A program made the position numbers and the translations under genes. Positions 18,375-25,638 of a DNA stretch of 64,000 bases are shown in pieces. The first letter of the stretch is position 1, and every line of letters starts with the position of its first letter. This DNA is from Gallionella sp. Lineage in GTDB: Bacteria; Pseudomonadota; Gammaproteobacteria; Burkholderiales; Gallionellaceae. The stretch lies in the NCBI GenBank assembly GCA_030682375.1, contig JAUXOL010000022.1:186001-250000 (forward strand), in the 5' to 3' direction. A model generated the notes under the pieces. The model had not been told where the DNA came from. It did no database searches and saw nothing but the letters and a program-made list of their open reading frames with translations.

Positions 18375-19504
18375 CAGGCAGCGAAGAACTGCGCTATCGC
18401 CGCACAGATGCGCGCGACATCCGCGTCATTCATCTCGTAATACAGCGGCAGGCGCAGCAGACGTTCGTTCAGCTCGTCGGTCACCTGCATGCTGCCGCTG
18501 ACGCGTCCGAATTTGCGCCCGGCAGGCGACGAGTGCAGCGGCACATAGTGAAACACCGGATGGATGCCCTGCGCCTTGAGGTGCGCGATCAGCGCGCTGC
18601 GGCTCGCCAGGCTATCGAGCAGCATGTAGAACATATGGCCGTTGCTGTCGGCGTCGAAGTGCGGCAGACGCAGCTTGCCGGCCTGCTCCAGCGGCGCGAG
18701 TTGTTCGGCGTAGGCAGAGCAGATGTGGCAACGTTGCGCGGTGATCTCGTCGGCGCGCTCCAGCTGCGCATAAAGGAAGGCACTGACCAGTTCGCTCGGC
18801 AGGTAAGATGAGCCGATGTCTACCCAAGTATATTTGTCGACTTCGCCGCGAAAGAACTGACTGCGGTTCGTGCCCTTCTCGCGGATGATCTCGGCGCGCT
18901 CGAAAAATCGCTCGTCGTTGATCAGCAGCGCGCCGCCTTCGCCGCTGATGATGTTCTTGGTCTCGTGGAAACTCAGACAGCCGAAATGGCCTATCGTGCC
19001 CAGCGCGCGCCCCTTGTAAGTGGACAGCAGCGCCTGCGCCGCATCCTCGACCACCAGCAGACCATGACGCTGCGCGATGTCCATGATCGTATCCATCTCG
19101 CAGGGCACGCCGGCGTAGTGCACCGGCACGATGGCGCGAGTCTTCGGGGTGATCGCGGCCTCGATCAGCCGTTCGTCGATATTCAGCGTGTCCGGGCGTA
19201 TGTCCACGAATACCGGCACCGCGCCGCGCAGCGCGAAGGCATTGGCCGTGGAGACGAAGGTATAGGAAGGCAGGATGACCTCGTCGCCGGGCTGCAGATC
19301 GCACAGGATCGCGGCCATCTCCAGCGCCGCGGTGCACGAGTGCGTCAGCAACGCCTTGCGGCAATGCAGCGTCTCCTCGAACCAGCGATTGCACAGCTTG
19401 GTGTAATGTCCGTCGCCGGAAATATGGCCGCGCGAAACGGCGTCGGCGATCAGCGCCAGCTCGCGGCCGATGATGAACGGCTTGTTGAAAGGAATGGGTT
19501 TCAT
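18374..19504 (-). CDS. wecE: dTDP-4-amino-4,6-dideoxygalactose transaminase
   Basis: PLP aminotransferase of the DegT/DnrJ/EryC1 family, converting dTDP-4-keto-6-deoxyglucose to dTDP-Fuc4N with glutamate. Start taken at ATG 19504, giving IPFNKPF near the N-terminus and 376 residues, matching E. coli WecE. A GTG three codons earlier is possible. Motifs: LTHSCTAALEMAAIL, LPSYTFVSTANAFALRGA, VVEDAAQALLSTYKG, and the PLP-lysine stretch SFHETKNIISGEGGALL with Lys183. It heads a minus-strand operon with the MBOAT, SGNH and GT39 genes and is divergent from apaH, only about 57 bases away. Confidence 0.9.
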   Translation of the reverse strand: MKPIPFNKPFIIGRELALIADAVSRGHISGDGHYTKLCNRWFEETLHCRKALLTHSCTAALEMAAILCDLQPGDEVILPSYTFVSTANAFALRGAVPVFVDIRPDTLNIDERLIEAAITPKTRAIVPVHYAGVPCEMDTIMDIAQRHGLLVVEDAAQALLSTYKGRALGTIGHFGCLSFHETKNIISGEGGALLINDERFFERAEIIREKGTNRSQFFRGEVDKYTWVDIGSSYLPSELVSAFLYAQLERADEITAQRCHICSAYAEQLAPLEQAGKLRLPHFDADSNGHMFYMLLDSLASRSALIAHLKAQGIHPVFHYVPLHSSPAGRKFGRVSGSMQVTDELNERLLRLPLYYEMNDADVARICAAIAQFFAA

Positions 19505-19561
19505 CGGAACCACTCGAAAATCTGATACGCTATTTTACAGACAAACAGCAAGGGAAACGCG

Positions 19562-20383
19562 ATGGCGATCTACGCGGTAGGCGATATACAAGGCTGCCAC
19601 ACCGAACTGATGCGGACACTGGAGGCGATACGCTTCGATCCGGCGCAGGACAAGCTATGGCTGGTCGGCGACCTGGTCAATCGCGGCCCCGGCTCGCTGG
19701 AGGTGCTGCGGCTGGTGAAGTCGCTGGGCGACAGCGCGATCACGGTACTCGGCAACCACGACCTGCACCTGCTAGCGGTGTCTACCGGCGCTGCGGAGCT
19801 GCACCGCAGCGACACGCTGGACGAACTGCTCGCCGCCCCCGACCGCGACGAACTGCTGCACTGGCTGCGCCACCAGCGCCTGCTGCATGCCGAAGGCGGC
19901 TACGTGCTGGTGCATGCAGGCCTGCTGCCGGGCTGGACGGTAAAACAGGCCGCAAAACTCGCGCGCGAAGTCGAGACCGCGCTACGCGGCGACGACTACG
20001 CCACCTTCTTTGCGCGCATGTACGGCAACAACCCCCACGGCTGGGACGACGGACTCACCGGCTACAAACGTCTGCGCGTGATCACCAATGCGCTGACGCG
20101 CATGCGCATCTGCACCCCGCAGGGCGACATGGAGTTCAAGTTCAAGGGCGAGTTGCACAACATCCCGGAAGGCTATATGCCTTGGTTCGATGTCCCCGAC
20201 CGCGCCAGCCGCGACGCGACCGTGATCTTCGGCCACTGGTCCGCACTGGGCCTGCTGCTCCGCGACGACGCGATCGCCCTCGACACCGGCTGCCTGTGGG
20301 GCGGCCCGATGACCGCGATCCGCCTGAACGACCGCAAGCTGTTCCAGGTGGAATGCAACAACCCGGTGGAGAAGCATTGGTAA
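19562..20383 (+). CDS. apaH: Symmetrical bis(5'-nucleosyl)-tetraphosphatase
   Basis: Hydrolyses Ap4A to two ADP and limits alarmone/NpnN-cap levels. Typical length (273 residues). Calcineurin-type metal motifs are all present: GDIQGCH (7-13), VGDLVNRGPGSLEVLR, GNHDLHLLAV and VHAGLLPGW. The C-terminal ApaH signature FGHWSALG and DTGCLWGG are also there. Starts in a compact divergent region with wecE. Not obviously linked in function to its neighbours. Confidence 0.97.
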   Translation: MAIYAVGDIQGCHTELMRTLEAIRFDPAQDKLWLVGDLVNRGPGSLEVLRLVKSLGDSAITVLGNHDLHLLAVSTGAAELHRSDTLDELLAAPDRDELLHWLRHQRLLHAEGGYVLVHAGLLPGWTVKQAAKLAREVETALRGDDYATFFARMYGNNPHGWDDGLTGYKRLRVITNALTRMRICTPQGDMEFKFKGELHNIPEGYMPWFDVPDRASRDATVIFGHWSALGLLLRDDAIALDTGCLWGGPMTAIRLNDRKLFQVECNNPVEKHW

Positions 20384-20412
20384 TACGCCGGCATTGACCC
20401 GACCGGGCCGCA

Positions 20413-20434
20413 TGTATAGACTCGCGTTTATACA
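20413..20434 (+). promoter_or_regulatory. Palindrome upstream of mazEF-type pair, likely autoregulatory operator
   Basis: TGTATA (20413-20418) and its exact inverse TATACA (20429-20434) are separated by ten bases, 19 bases before the antitoxin start. AbrB-fold antitoxins of MazEF pairs usually repress their own promoter by binding such palindromes. The AT-rich half-sites could also contribute a -10 element. Sequence symmetry is seen; operator function is inferred. Confidence 0.5.
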
Positions 20435-20452
20435 TTCCGTCAGGAGCAAGAC

Positions 20453-20707
20453 ATGTCCGAAGCCGTTCTCGATATCAAGCGATGGGGCAACAGCCTCGGC
20501 GTTCGCCTGCCCGCCGCGGTGGCGCGCAAGGCGCATCTGCATGCCGACCAGCGCGTGCGCATCTCCGTCGAAGGCGATCATCTCATCATCTCCCCGGTGA
20601 CGGACGAACCGCTGACGCTGGAACAGCGACTGGCCGCCTACGATCCGGAACGGCACGGCGGCGAGCAGATGGTCGCGACGCAGACGCTTGGGGCCGAACG
20701 GTGGTAG
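20453..20707 (+). CDS. MazE-like antitoxin, AbrB/SpoVT fold
   Basis: 84-residue swapped-hairpin DNA-binding antitoxin. The MazE signature IKRWGNSLGVRLPAAVARKAHL occupies residues 8-29 as consecutive conserved pieces (KRWGNSLGVRLP, then a helix). VRISVEGDHLIISP follows, then a toxin-binding C-terminal tail. A strong ribosome-binding site (CAGGAG) lies seven bases before the ATG. The toxin gene starts inside its last codons. The antitoxin probably both neutralises MazF and represses the operon. Confidence 0.9.
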   Translation: MSEAVLDIKRWGNSLGVRLPAAVARKAHLHADQRVRISVEGDHLIISPVTDEPLTLEQRLAAYDPERHGGEQMVATQTLGAERW

Positions 20708-21099
20708 CCACCGCGAAACCGTCAAGCACCAAGCGCAAGGCCTGGTCGCCGGATCGTCAGGACATTGTCTGGATCGACTGCAACCCGCAAGTCGGGCGCG
20801 AGATGCGCGATGTCCACCCTTTCCTCGTCCTCTCGCCGCGCGCCTTCAACGAAAAAACCTCGCTGGTGATCGGCCTGCCGATGACCACAGCGGAATACAA
20901 CACCGACAATCCCTTCGCCGTCGCAGTGGGCGTAGCGAAAGGCCGCAAGGCAGGACAGACCAGCTACGTACTGTGCCACCAGCCTAAATCTTTCGACTGG
21001 CGCTTGCGCAAGGCCAAGGCCCATCCGCTGGTCAGGCTGCCGGACGCACTGTTTGTCCAGGTGTGCGAGCGGCTGAATCAAATTATTCAGGTCGGCTGA
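20701..21099 (+). CDS. MazF/PemK-like endoribonuclease toxin
   Basis: 132-residue toxin predicted to cut mRNA and slow growth under stress. Start is taken as GTG 20701, overlapping the antitoxin end by seven bases; the same open frame extends upstream, but translation from there would be out of phase with the antitoxin and lacks family similarity. Core motifs: GQ-type strand VWIDCNPQVGREM, RDVHPFLVLSP, NEKTSLVIGLPMTT and YVLCHQPKSFDWR, equivalent to the MazF catalytic and dimer strands. The N-terminal 20 residues are a basic extension not found in E. coli MazF. Confidence 0.88.
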   Translation: MVATAKPSSTKRKAWSPDRQDIVWIDCNPQVGREMRDVHPFLVLSPRAFNEKTSLVIGLPMTTAEYNTDNPFAVAVGVAKGRKAGQTSYVLCHQPKSFDWRLRKAKAHPLVRLPDALFVQVCERLNQIIQVG

Positions 21100-21129
21100 A
21101 CATCCCCGGGAACATCCTGCACCAATGCA

Positions 21130-21155
21130 AATCGGCGCCCCTGAGGACGCCGATT
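21130..21155. terminator. Hairpin between convergent mazF and infA
   Basis: AATCGGCG (21130-21137) can pair with CGCCGATT (21148-21155) around a ten-base loop, midway between two genes that end towards each other. Neither side has a proper T-run, so termination is plausible but weak. It may simply be a bidirectional stop or an RNA 3'-end stabiliser. Confidence 0.35.
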
Positions 21156-21186
21156 CGTTATTACGCTGCCTGAAACAACCAGCCGA

Positions 21187-21447
21187 TCAGTATCTGCGCC
21201 GTTGTGGAGGAGCGCCCGCCGCACGTCCTTCGATATGACGGAACGTGATGCGTCCCTTGCTCAGATCGTAGGGCGACATCTCCAGCGACACCTTGTCGCC
21301 GGCGATGATGCGGATGTGGTTCTTCTTCATCTTGCCGGCGCTGTAGGCGATCAGCTTATGGCCGTTTTCCAGCGTGACGCGGAAGCGCGAATCGGGCAGC
21401 ACTTCCTCCACCACGCCGTTCATTTCGAGCAGTTCTTCCTTCGCCAT
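21187..21447 (-). CDS. infA: Translation initiation factor IF-1
   Basis: 86-residue OB-fold protein that binds the 30S A-site. Shows [40 protein letters not shown] and [21 protein letters not shown], the full IF-1 core. A basic, Arg-rich tail (PPQRRRY) makes it longer than E. coli IF-1 (72 residues). This is the second IF-1 type common in betaproteobacteria, which also have an infA in the ribosomal operon. It sits just downstream of the csp gene on the same strand, so they may be cotranscribed. Confidence 0.96.
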   Translation of the reverse strand: MAKEELLEMNGVVEEVLPDSRFRVTLENGHKLIAYSAGKMKKNHIRIIAGDKVSLEMSPYDLSKGRITFRHIEGRAAGAPPQRRRY

Positions 21448-21451
21448 CTAT

Positions 21452-21655
21452 TTAAGCGCCACGAATGTTGGACGCCTGCTGGCCCTTCGGACCAGTGGTG
21501 ATGTCGAAGTTCACGCGCTGGCCTTCGGTCAGCGTCTTGAAACCTTCACTCTGGATCGCGGAAAAATGCGCGAACAGATCGTCGCCGCCACTCTCCGGCG
21601 TGATGAAACCGAAACCCTTGGAATCGTTGAACCACTTTACTGTGCCTAGTGCCAT
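21452..21655 (-). CDS. Cold-shock domain protein (CspA family)
   Basis: 67-residue nucleic-acid chaperone. RNP1 is KGFGFI (13-18) and RNP2 is DLFAHF (26-31), with the usual [10 protein letters not shown] start. Start at 21655 chosen because a strong AGGAG lies nine bases upstream; the same frame is open farther upstream but codes for nothing recognisable. A leader of about 180 bases separates it from the next gene and could hold a thermosensitive 5' UTR as in other csp genes. It ends four bases before infA begins. Confidence 0.96.
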   Translation of the reverse strand: MALGTVKWFNDSKGFGFITPESGGDDLFAHFSAIQSEGFKTLTEGQRVNFDITTGPKGQQASNIRGA

Positions 21656-21834
21656 GTCTTGTATCTCCTGAAAAACTAAGGGGGATTGCCCCCGAACGAG
21701 GCGATGGTCAAGACGGCAAGGAGATGAAGGGAGAAATACCGCAGATGTGCGGGCACTGAACCAGACAGCAACGAGAGGACTTGAAAATCGCTGGCGCGCA
21801 CTATGCGCCGTATCGGCGGGAATAGCAAATGAAA

Positions 21835-22749
21835 TTATCGCTCTAGCTCTGCCAGCAGCTTCCGCATCGCCTGTTCCGCCTGCCTGGCATAGCTGCCGCC
21901 GAACAGGTTGGCGTGGTTGAGGATGTGATACAGGTTGTACAGTTCCCTGCGCGCCGCATAACCCGTGTCCAGCGGCCAGCTCGCACGGTAGGCGGCGTAG
22001 AAGTCCGCGCCGTAGCCGCCGAACAGCTCGGTCATCGCGAGGTCGCATTCGCGGTCGCCGTAATAAGCGGCGGGGTCGAAGATGACCGGCGTGCCGTCGG
22101 CCAGATAGCCGTGGTTGCCGCCCCACAGGTCGCCGTGCAGCAACGAAGGCTGCGGCGCGTAGCCTTCGAAGAACGCGGGCAGCGCATCCATCAGGCGCTC
22201 GCCCAACGATTGCAATTTGCCGCCGCAGCCATTCTGCGCCGCGAGACGCAACTGGTAGCCCAGCCTCCGTTCGCGCCAGAACGCGACCCAATCGGCTGTC
22301 CAGCCGTTCGATTGCGGTGTCGTGCCGAGGAAATTGTCGCAGGCGAATCCGAATTGTTTGGCAGTGCAGCGGTGCATCGCGGCGAGCTGTTCGCCGAGTT
22401 GCGCAGCGTTCCCGCGGGTTTGCAGATCGAGATATTCCAGCACGAGGAAGGATTGCGCACCGCAGCGTCCATGCACCACCGGCTGCGGCACGCGCACGGC
22501 ATGCGTCGCGACAATCGCCTCCAGCCCGGCAGCTTCTGCCATGAACCCTGTCCTGAGCCAAGTCGAAGGGATCGCATGATGTTTCGAGTCGTTCAGCTTG
22601 ACGAAGAAGTCCCGGCCATCGCGGCCGCCCAGACGATACGCCTGATTGATGCAGCCACCCCCGACAGGCGTTGTGGTGCGCACCTCGAATGGCCGAAGCG
22701 TCGCTTCATGGATGACTGCGGAAAGATGGGAAAGAAGTTCGGGGTTCAC
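21835..22749 (-). CDS. Fructosamine/ketosamine-3-kinase family protein with in-frame repeat insertion
   Basis: Phosphorylates sugar amines on glycated proteins or related metabolites. 304 residues; GTG start overlaps the stop of the VOC gene (GTGA). Kinase-fold motifs: [14 protein letters not shown] (nucleotide loop), catalytic HGDLWGGN (205-212) and [14 protein letters not shown] (225-238). Odd feature: residues 60-68 (IPSTWLRTG) come from a 25-base repeat at 22546-22570 that breaks the normally continuous KLND...AEAAGLEAI region. The extra loop lies between the N-lobe strand and helix C, so it may be tolerated. Confidence 0.9.
   Translation of the reverse strand: MNPELLSHLSAVIHEATLRPFEVRTTTPVGGGCINQAYRLGGRDGRDFFVKLNDSKHHAIPSTWLRTGFMAEAAGLEAIVATHAVRVPQPVVHGRCGAQSFLVLEYLDLQTRGNAAQLGEQLAAMHRCTAKQFGFACDNFLGTTPQSNGWTADWVAFWRERRLGYQLRLAAQNGCGGKLQSLGERLMDALPAFFEGYAPQPSLLHGDLWGGNHGYLADGTPVIFDPAAYYGDRECDLAMTELFGGYGADFYAAYRASWPLDTGYAARRELYNLYHILNHANLFGGSYARQAEQAMRKLLAELER
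22546..22570. repeat. Short interspersed repeat inserted in coding sequence
   Basis: On the plus strand, CCCTGTCCTGAGCC is followed by AAGTCGAAGGG. This matches a repeat type (consensus-like CCTTCGAC...CTCAGGACAGG) that I recognise from intergenic regions of many proteobacteria. Here it lies inside the fructosamine kinase gene and adds about nine codons without shifting frame. Whether it was inserted recently needs comparison with relatives. Confidence 0.6.
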
Positions 22750-23189
22750 GCCTTGAATCGCAGATCGCCATGCTCGGAAAAATCGAACATCGGCCCCCAG
22801 ACCACTTCCCAGTAGTGCCCGTCCGGGTCGGTGAAATAACCGCTGTAACCGCCCCAGAAAGTTTCCTGCGGCGCCTTGGCGATATGCGCGCCGGCATCGG
22901 CGACGCGGGCGAAGACGCTGACGACCTCTTCCCGGCTACGCGCGTTGTAGGCGAGAGTGAAGCCGCGGAAGGCGTTCGCAGGAAGCGGCACCACCTCCTC
23001 TGCGATATCCTCGACGAGTTTTTCCAGCGGGTAGAGCGAGAGCCACACGCCGGGCAGCGGGATGAAGGTCACGCCGTCATATTGCGTGACGGGCCGGGTG
23101 GAGAATATCTCGCGATAGAACGCGGTGGCCCGCGCGAGATCGGCGACACCCAGGGTGATGACCGTCATGCGCGGGATGGTCGCGTTCAT
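22746..23189 (-). CDS. VOC-superfamily (glyoxalase/bleomycin-resistance-like) protein
   Basis: 147 residues with the paired beta-alpha-beta-beta-beta layout of VOC proteins. The opening strand MTVITLGVADLARATAFYREIF is typical, and the C-terminal strand GYSGYFTDPDGHYWEVVWGP carries the metal-ligand Glu position. A glyoxalase I role is not supported over other VOC activities. Coupled to the fructosamine kinase gene by GTGA overlap, which hints at a shared role in handling glycation or reactive carbonyls, but this is speculative. Confidence 0.85.
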   Translation of the reverse strand: MNATIPRMTVITLGVADLARATAFYREIFSTRPVTQYDGVTFIPLPGVWLSLYPLEKLVEDIAEEVVPLPANAFRGFTLAYNARSREEVVSVFARVADAGAHIAKAPQETFWGGYSGYFTDPDGHYWEVVWGPMFDFSEHGDLRFKA

Positions 23190-23196
23190 CCGGGCC

Positions 23197-23649
23197 TCAC
23201 TTCGTCTTGTCGCCGACGTCCGGCTCGACTCGCGCCGAATCGCCCTTGCGGACGATGCGCACGCGGTCGCCGATCTTGAACGCGTCCGGCTTGCCGGGCT
23301 GCATCACATAGGCGCTCTTGCCGTTCTCGTCCAGCTTGACCCAGATCTCCAGGCCCGGCTTGGTGGCGATGCCGGCCTGGTGGCCGAGCGTGCTGCCGAG
23401 CACGCCGCCCAGTATCGAGCCGACCACGCCTCCGCGCCCGCCGCCGCTGGCTCCGCCAGCCTGCCCGAACACGCCACCGACGTTCGCGCCCGCATAGGAA
23501 CTGTCATCCAGCTCGATGGGCGTGACGGCTTCGATCACGCCCAGCTGGACAACATCCTTGGGCTTGTCGGCGGAACGGCTACCGACACTCTCCGGACTAC
23601 CGGCACAACCGGCCAGCAACAGCGCGATGGCGAGCAGTGCGTTACGCAT
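23197..23649 (-). CDS. Glycine-zipper outer-membrane lipoprotein (SlyB/Pcp-like)
   Basis: 150-residue predicted lipoprotein. A short signal peptide ends in lipobox LLAG with Cys15 as the lipidated residue. A Gly-rich segment (about 60-95, GGVVGSILGGVLGSTLGHQAG) is a glycine-zipper 2TM motif, and a small basic beta domain follows (YVMQPGKPDAFKIGDRVRIVRKGD), as in SlyB/Pcp proteins. Likely an envelope-stability lipoprotein of the outer membrane. Seven bases from the VOC gene and three bases after the kinase gene on the same strand, so possibly one transcription unit. Confidence 0.85.
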   Translation of the reverse strand: MRNALLAIALLLAGCAGSPESVGSRSADKPKDVVQLGVIEAVTPIELDDSSYAGANVGGVFGQAGGASGGGRGGVVGSILGGVLGSTLGHQAGIATKPGLEIWVKLDENGKSAYVMQPGKPDAFKIGDRVRIVRKGDSARVEPDVGDKTK

Positions 23650-23652
23650 GGC

Positions 23653-24591
23653 TTACAACGGCAGCGTAGACCCGAAGTGCTGCTGGAACTGCGCCCTCAA
23701 TTCGTCTTTCGTCGGCGCATGGTTCTGGCCGCCGCGGCTGGCGATCTTGATCGAGCCCAGCAGCGACGCGAGGCGGCCGGTGGTCTCCCAGTCCCAGCCG
23801 CTCTGGATGCCGTACAGCAGGCCGGCGCGATAGGCATCGCCGCAGCCGGTCGGATCGACGATGGAAGCCGGCTTCGGCGTCGGGATCGCGATCTCCTTGC
23901 CGTTCGCGTAGATCATCGAACCGTCGCCGCCCAGCGTGACGATCAGCGCGGTGACTCGCTCGGCGATCTGCTTCAGCGTCTTGCCGGTCTTGTCCTGCAG
24001 CATCTTGGCCTCGTAATCGTTCACGGTGACATAGGTCGCCTGATCGATGAAGCGCAGCAGGTCGTCGCCAGAGAACATCGGCATGCCTTGGCCCGGATCG
24101 AACACGAAAGGAATGCCCGCTTCGACGAACTGCTCGGCGTGTTCCATCATGCCCGCGCGGCCATCCGGCGATACGATGCCGAGACTGACGTCGTTCGCGT
24201 CGCTCACCTTGTTCTGCTCGGAGAACCCCATCGCGCCCGGATGGAACGCGGTGATCTGGTTGTCGTCGAGGTCGGTGGTGATAAAGGCCTGTCCGGTGAA
24301 GCTGTCCGATACATGGCGGATATGTTTCTGCGAGATGCCCAGCTTTTCCAGGCGCTTCGCGTAGGGCATGAAGTCGTCGCCTACCGTCGCCATGATCTGC
24401 GGATTGCCGCCAAGCAGCTTCAGGTTGTAAGCGATGTTGCCTGCGCAGCCGCCGTATTCGCGGCGCATCGTCGGTACCAGAAACGCCACATTCAGGATAT
24501 GCAGCTGCTCGGGCAGGATGTGTTTCTTGAAGTGGTCGGGGAACACCATGATGGTGTCGTAAGCCATGGAGCCGCAGATGAGGGTATTCAT
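23653..24591 (-). CDS. PfkB-family carbohydrate/nucleoside kinase
   Basis: 312-residue ribokinase-fold kinase, resembling adenosine-kinase-like bacterial members. Substrate motif YGGCAGNIAYNLKLLGG (46-62) is the PfkB signature 1 region, and DPTGCGDAYRAG (246-257) is signature 2 with catalytic Asp252. Substrate is not clear from sequence: ribose, adenosine or another sugar are possible. Has a divergent promoter region shared with uspA. Confidence 0.88.
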   Translation of the reverse strand: MNTLICGSMAYDTIMVFPDHFKKHILPEQLHILNVAFLVPTMRREYGGCAGNIAYNLKLLGGNPQIMATVGDDFMPYAKRLEKLGISQKHIRHVSDSFTGQAFITTDLDDNQITAFHPGAMGFSEQNKVSDANDVSLGIVSPDGRAGMMEHAEQFVEAGIPFVFDPGQGMPMFSGDDLLRFIDQATYVTVNDYEAKMLQDKTGKTLKQIAERVTALIVTLGGDGSMIYANGKEIAIPTPKPASIVDPTGCGDAYRAGLLYGIQSGWDWETTGRLASLLGSIKIASRGGQNHAPTKDELRAQFQQHFGSTLPL

Positions 24592-24624
24592 AATCTCTGA
24601 TCAGTGTAGATGACGGGAATGCGG

Positions 24625-24633
24625 ATTATATCA
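24625..24633 (-). promoter_or_regulatory. Extended -10 promoter element for the PfkB-type kinase gene
   Basis: Reading the minus strand, TGATATAAT forms a perfect TGnTATAAT extended -10, about 34 bases upstream of the kinase start. No good -35 hexamer is at the right spacing, which is usual for extended -10 promoters. The start site would fall near 24618. Confidence 0.5.
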
Positions 24634-24738
24634 ATCGCCGACTGTGCCGGTATGCCCTTTCGGATTGGGGTTACAATCCATCGCAGAGAGGCCGCCGGAT
24701 AATCACAAAGCAGGCATTCACGAAACAGGAGCACAGCC

Positions 24739-25626
24739 ATGTCCAGACCGCAGACCATCGTTGCCGCCACCGACTTTTCCGAGAACGCCAGCCGCGCCGT
24801 GCGGCAGGCCGCATATCTGGCGCGCGCATGGGGTGCTTCACTAACGCTGGTGCATGTATTCAACGACAGCGTGTGGGCCAGCCTCAGAGCGGTGTACGAC
24901 CTGCCGGGCTGGGCCGATATTAAGCCCGCCGAGACCGCTCGCACGCGACTGGCCGCACTGGCCGAACAAGTCGCACAGGAATTCGGCGTGACGGCGGACA
25001 CCGAAGTGCGCATCGGTCGCGCGTCACAGCAAATCGGCGGCCTCGTCACGGCACGGCAGGCCGACTTGCTGGTGGTCGGCGAGCACGGCGAGAACTGGAT
25101 CAGCGATGTCGTGCTCGGCGGCACCGCACTCAAGGTGCTGGAAGCCACGCGCATTCCGGTGCTGCTGGTGAGGCAGCCGGTTCCCGCCGTCTATCGCAGC
25201 ACCCTGATCGCCACCGATTTCTCCGCCACGTCGGAACGCGCCGCCTGCCTTGCGATGGAATGCTTCCCGGATGCCCATCATGCGCTGGTCAACGCCTGGC
25301 TGCTGCCTTTCGAGAACAGCATGCGCATGGGGGGGGCGCGCGACGAGGACATCCGGCACTACCGCGACCGCGAGTTCTCTATCGTTTCGACGCGCATGGC
25401 GGAATGCGCGAAAGGTTGCGCGCATCTGTCCGCACATGGCCGACTGGAACGGCTGGCGCTGCACGGCGCACCGGCTGAAGTGGTGCTCGGGCAGGCGCGT
25501 GCCGGCGGCAACGACCTGATCGTCATCGGCAAGCACGGCGGCGAAGTCATCGACGAACTGCTGCTGGGCAGCGTGACGCAGAACATCCTGTATCACGCCG
25601 ATTGCGACGTGCTGCTGAGCGCCTGA
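24739..25626 (+). CDS. Tandem universal stress protein (UspA family)
   Basis: 295 residues made of two Usp domains (about 1-147 and 150-295). Each begins with the VAATDFSE / IATDFSATS strand-loop. Each ends with the ATP-binding G2xG9xG(S/T) motif (GEHGENWISDVVLGGT; GKHGGEVIDELLLGS), so both domains may bind nucleotide. A run of eight G bases at about 25329-25336 lies inside the second domain without breaking the frame. Thirteen bases upstream of the KefB-type antiporter gene, suggesting they are coexpressed. Confidence 0.92.
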   Translation: MSRPQTIVAATDFSENASRAVRQAAYLARAWGASLTLVHVFNDSVWASLRAVYDLPGWADIKPAETARTRLAALAEQVAQEFGVTADTEVRIGRASQQIGGLVTARQADLLVVGEHGENWISDVVLGGTALKVLEATRIPVLLVRQPVPAVYRSTLIATDFSATSERAACLAMECFPDAHHALVNAWLLPFENSMRMGGARDEDIRHYRDREFSIVSTRMAECAKGCAHLSAHGRLERLALHGAPAEVVLGQARAGGNDLIVIGKHGGEVIDELLLGSVTQNILYHADCDVLLSA

Positions 25627-25638
25627 CCCGGAGCGAAA

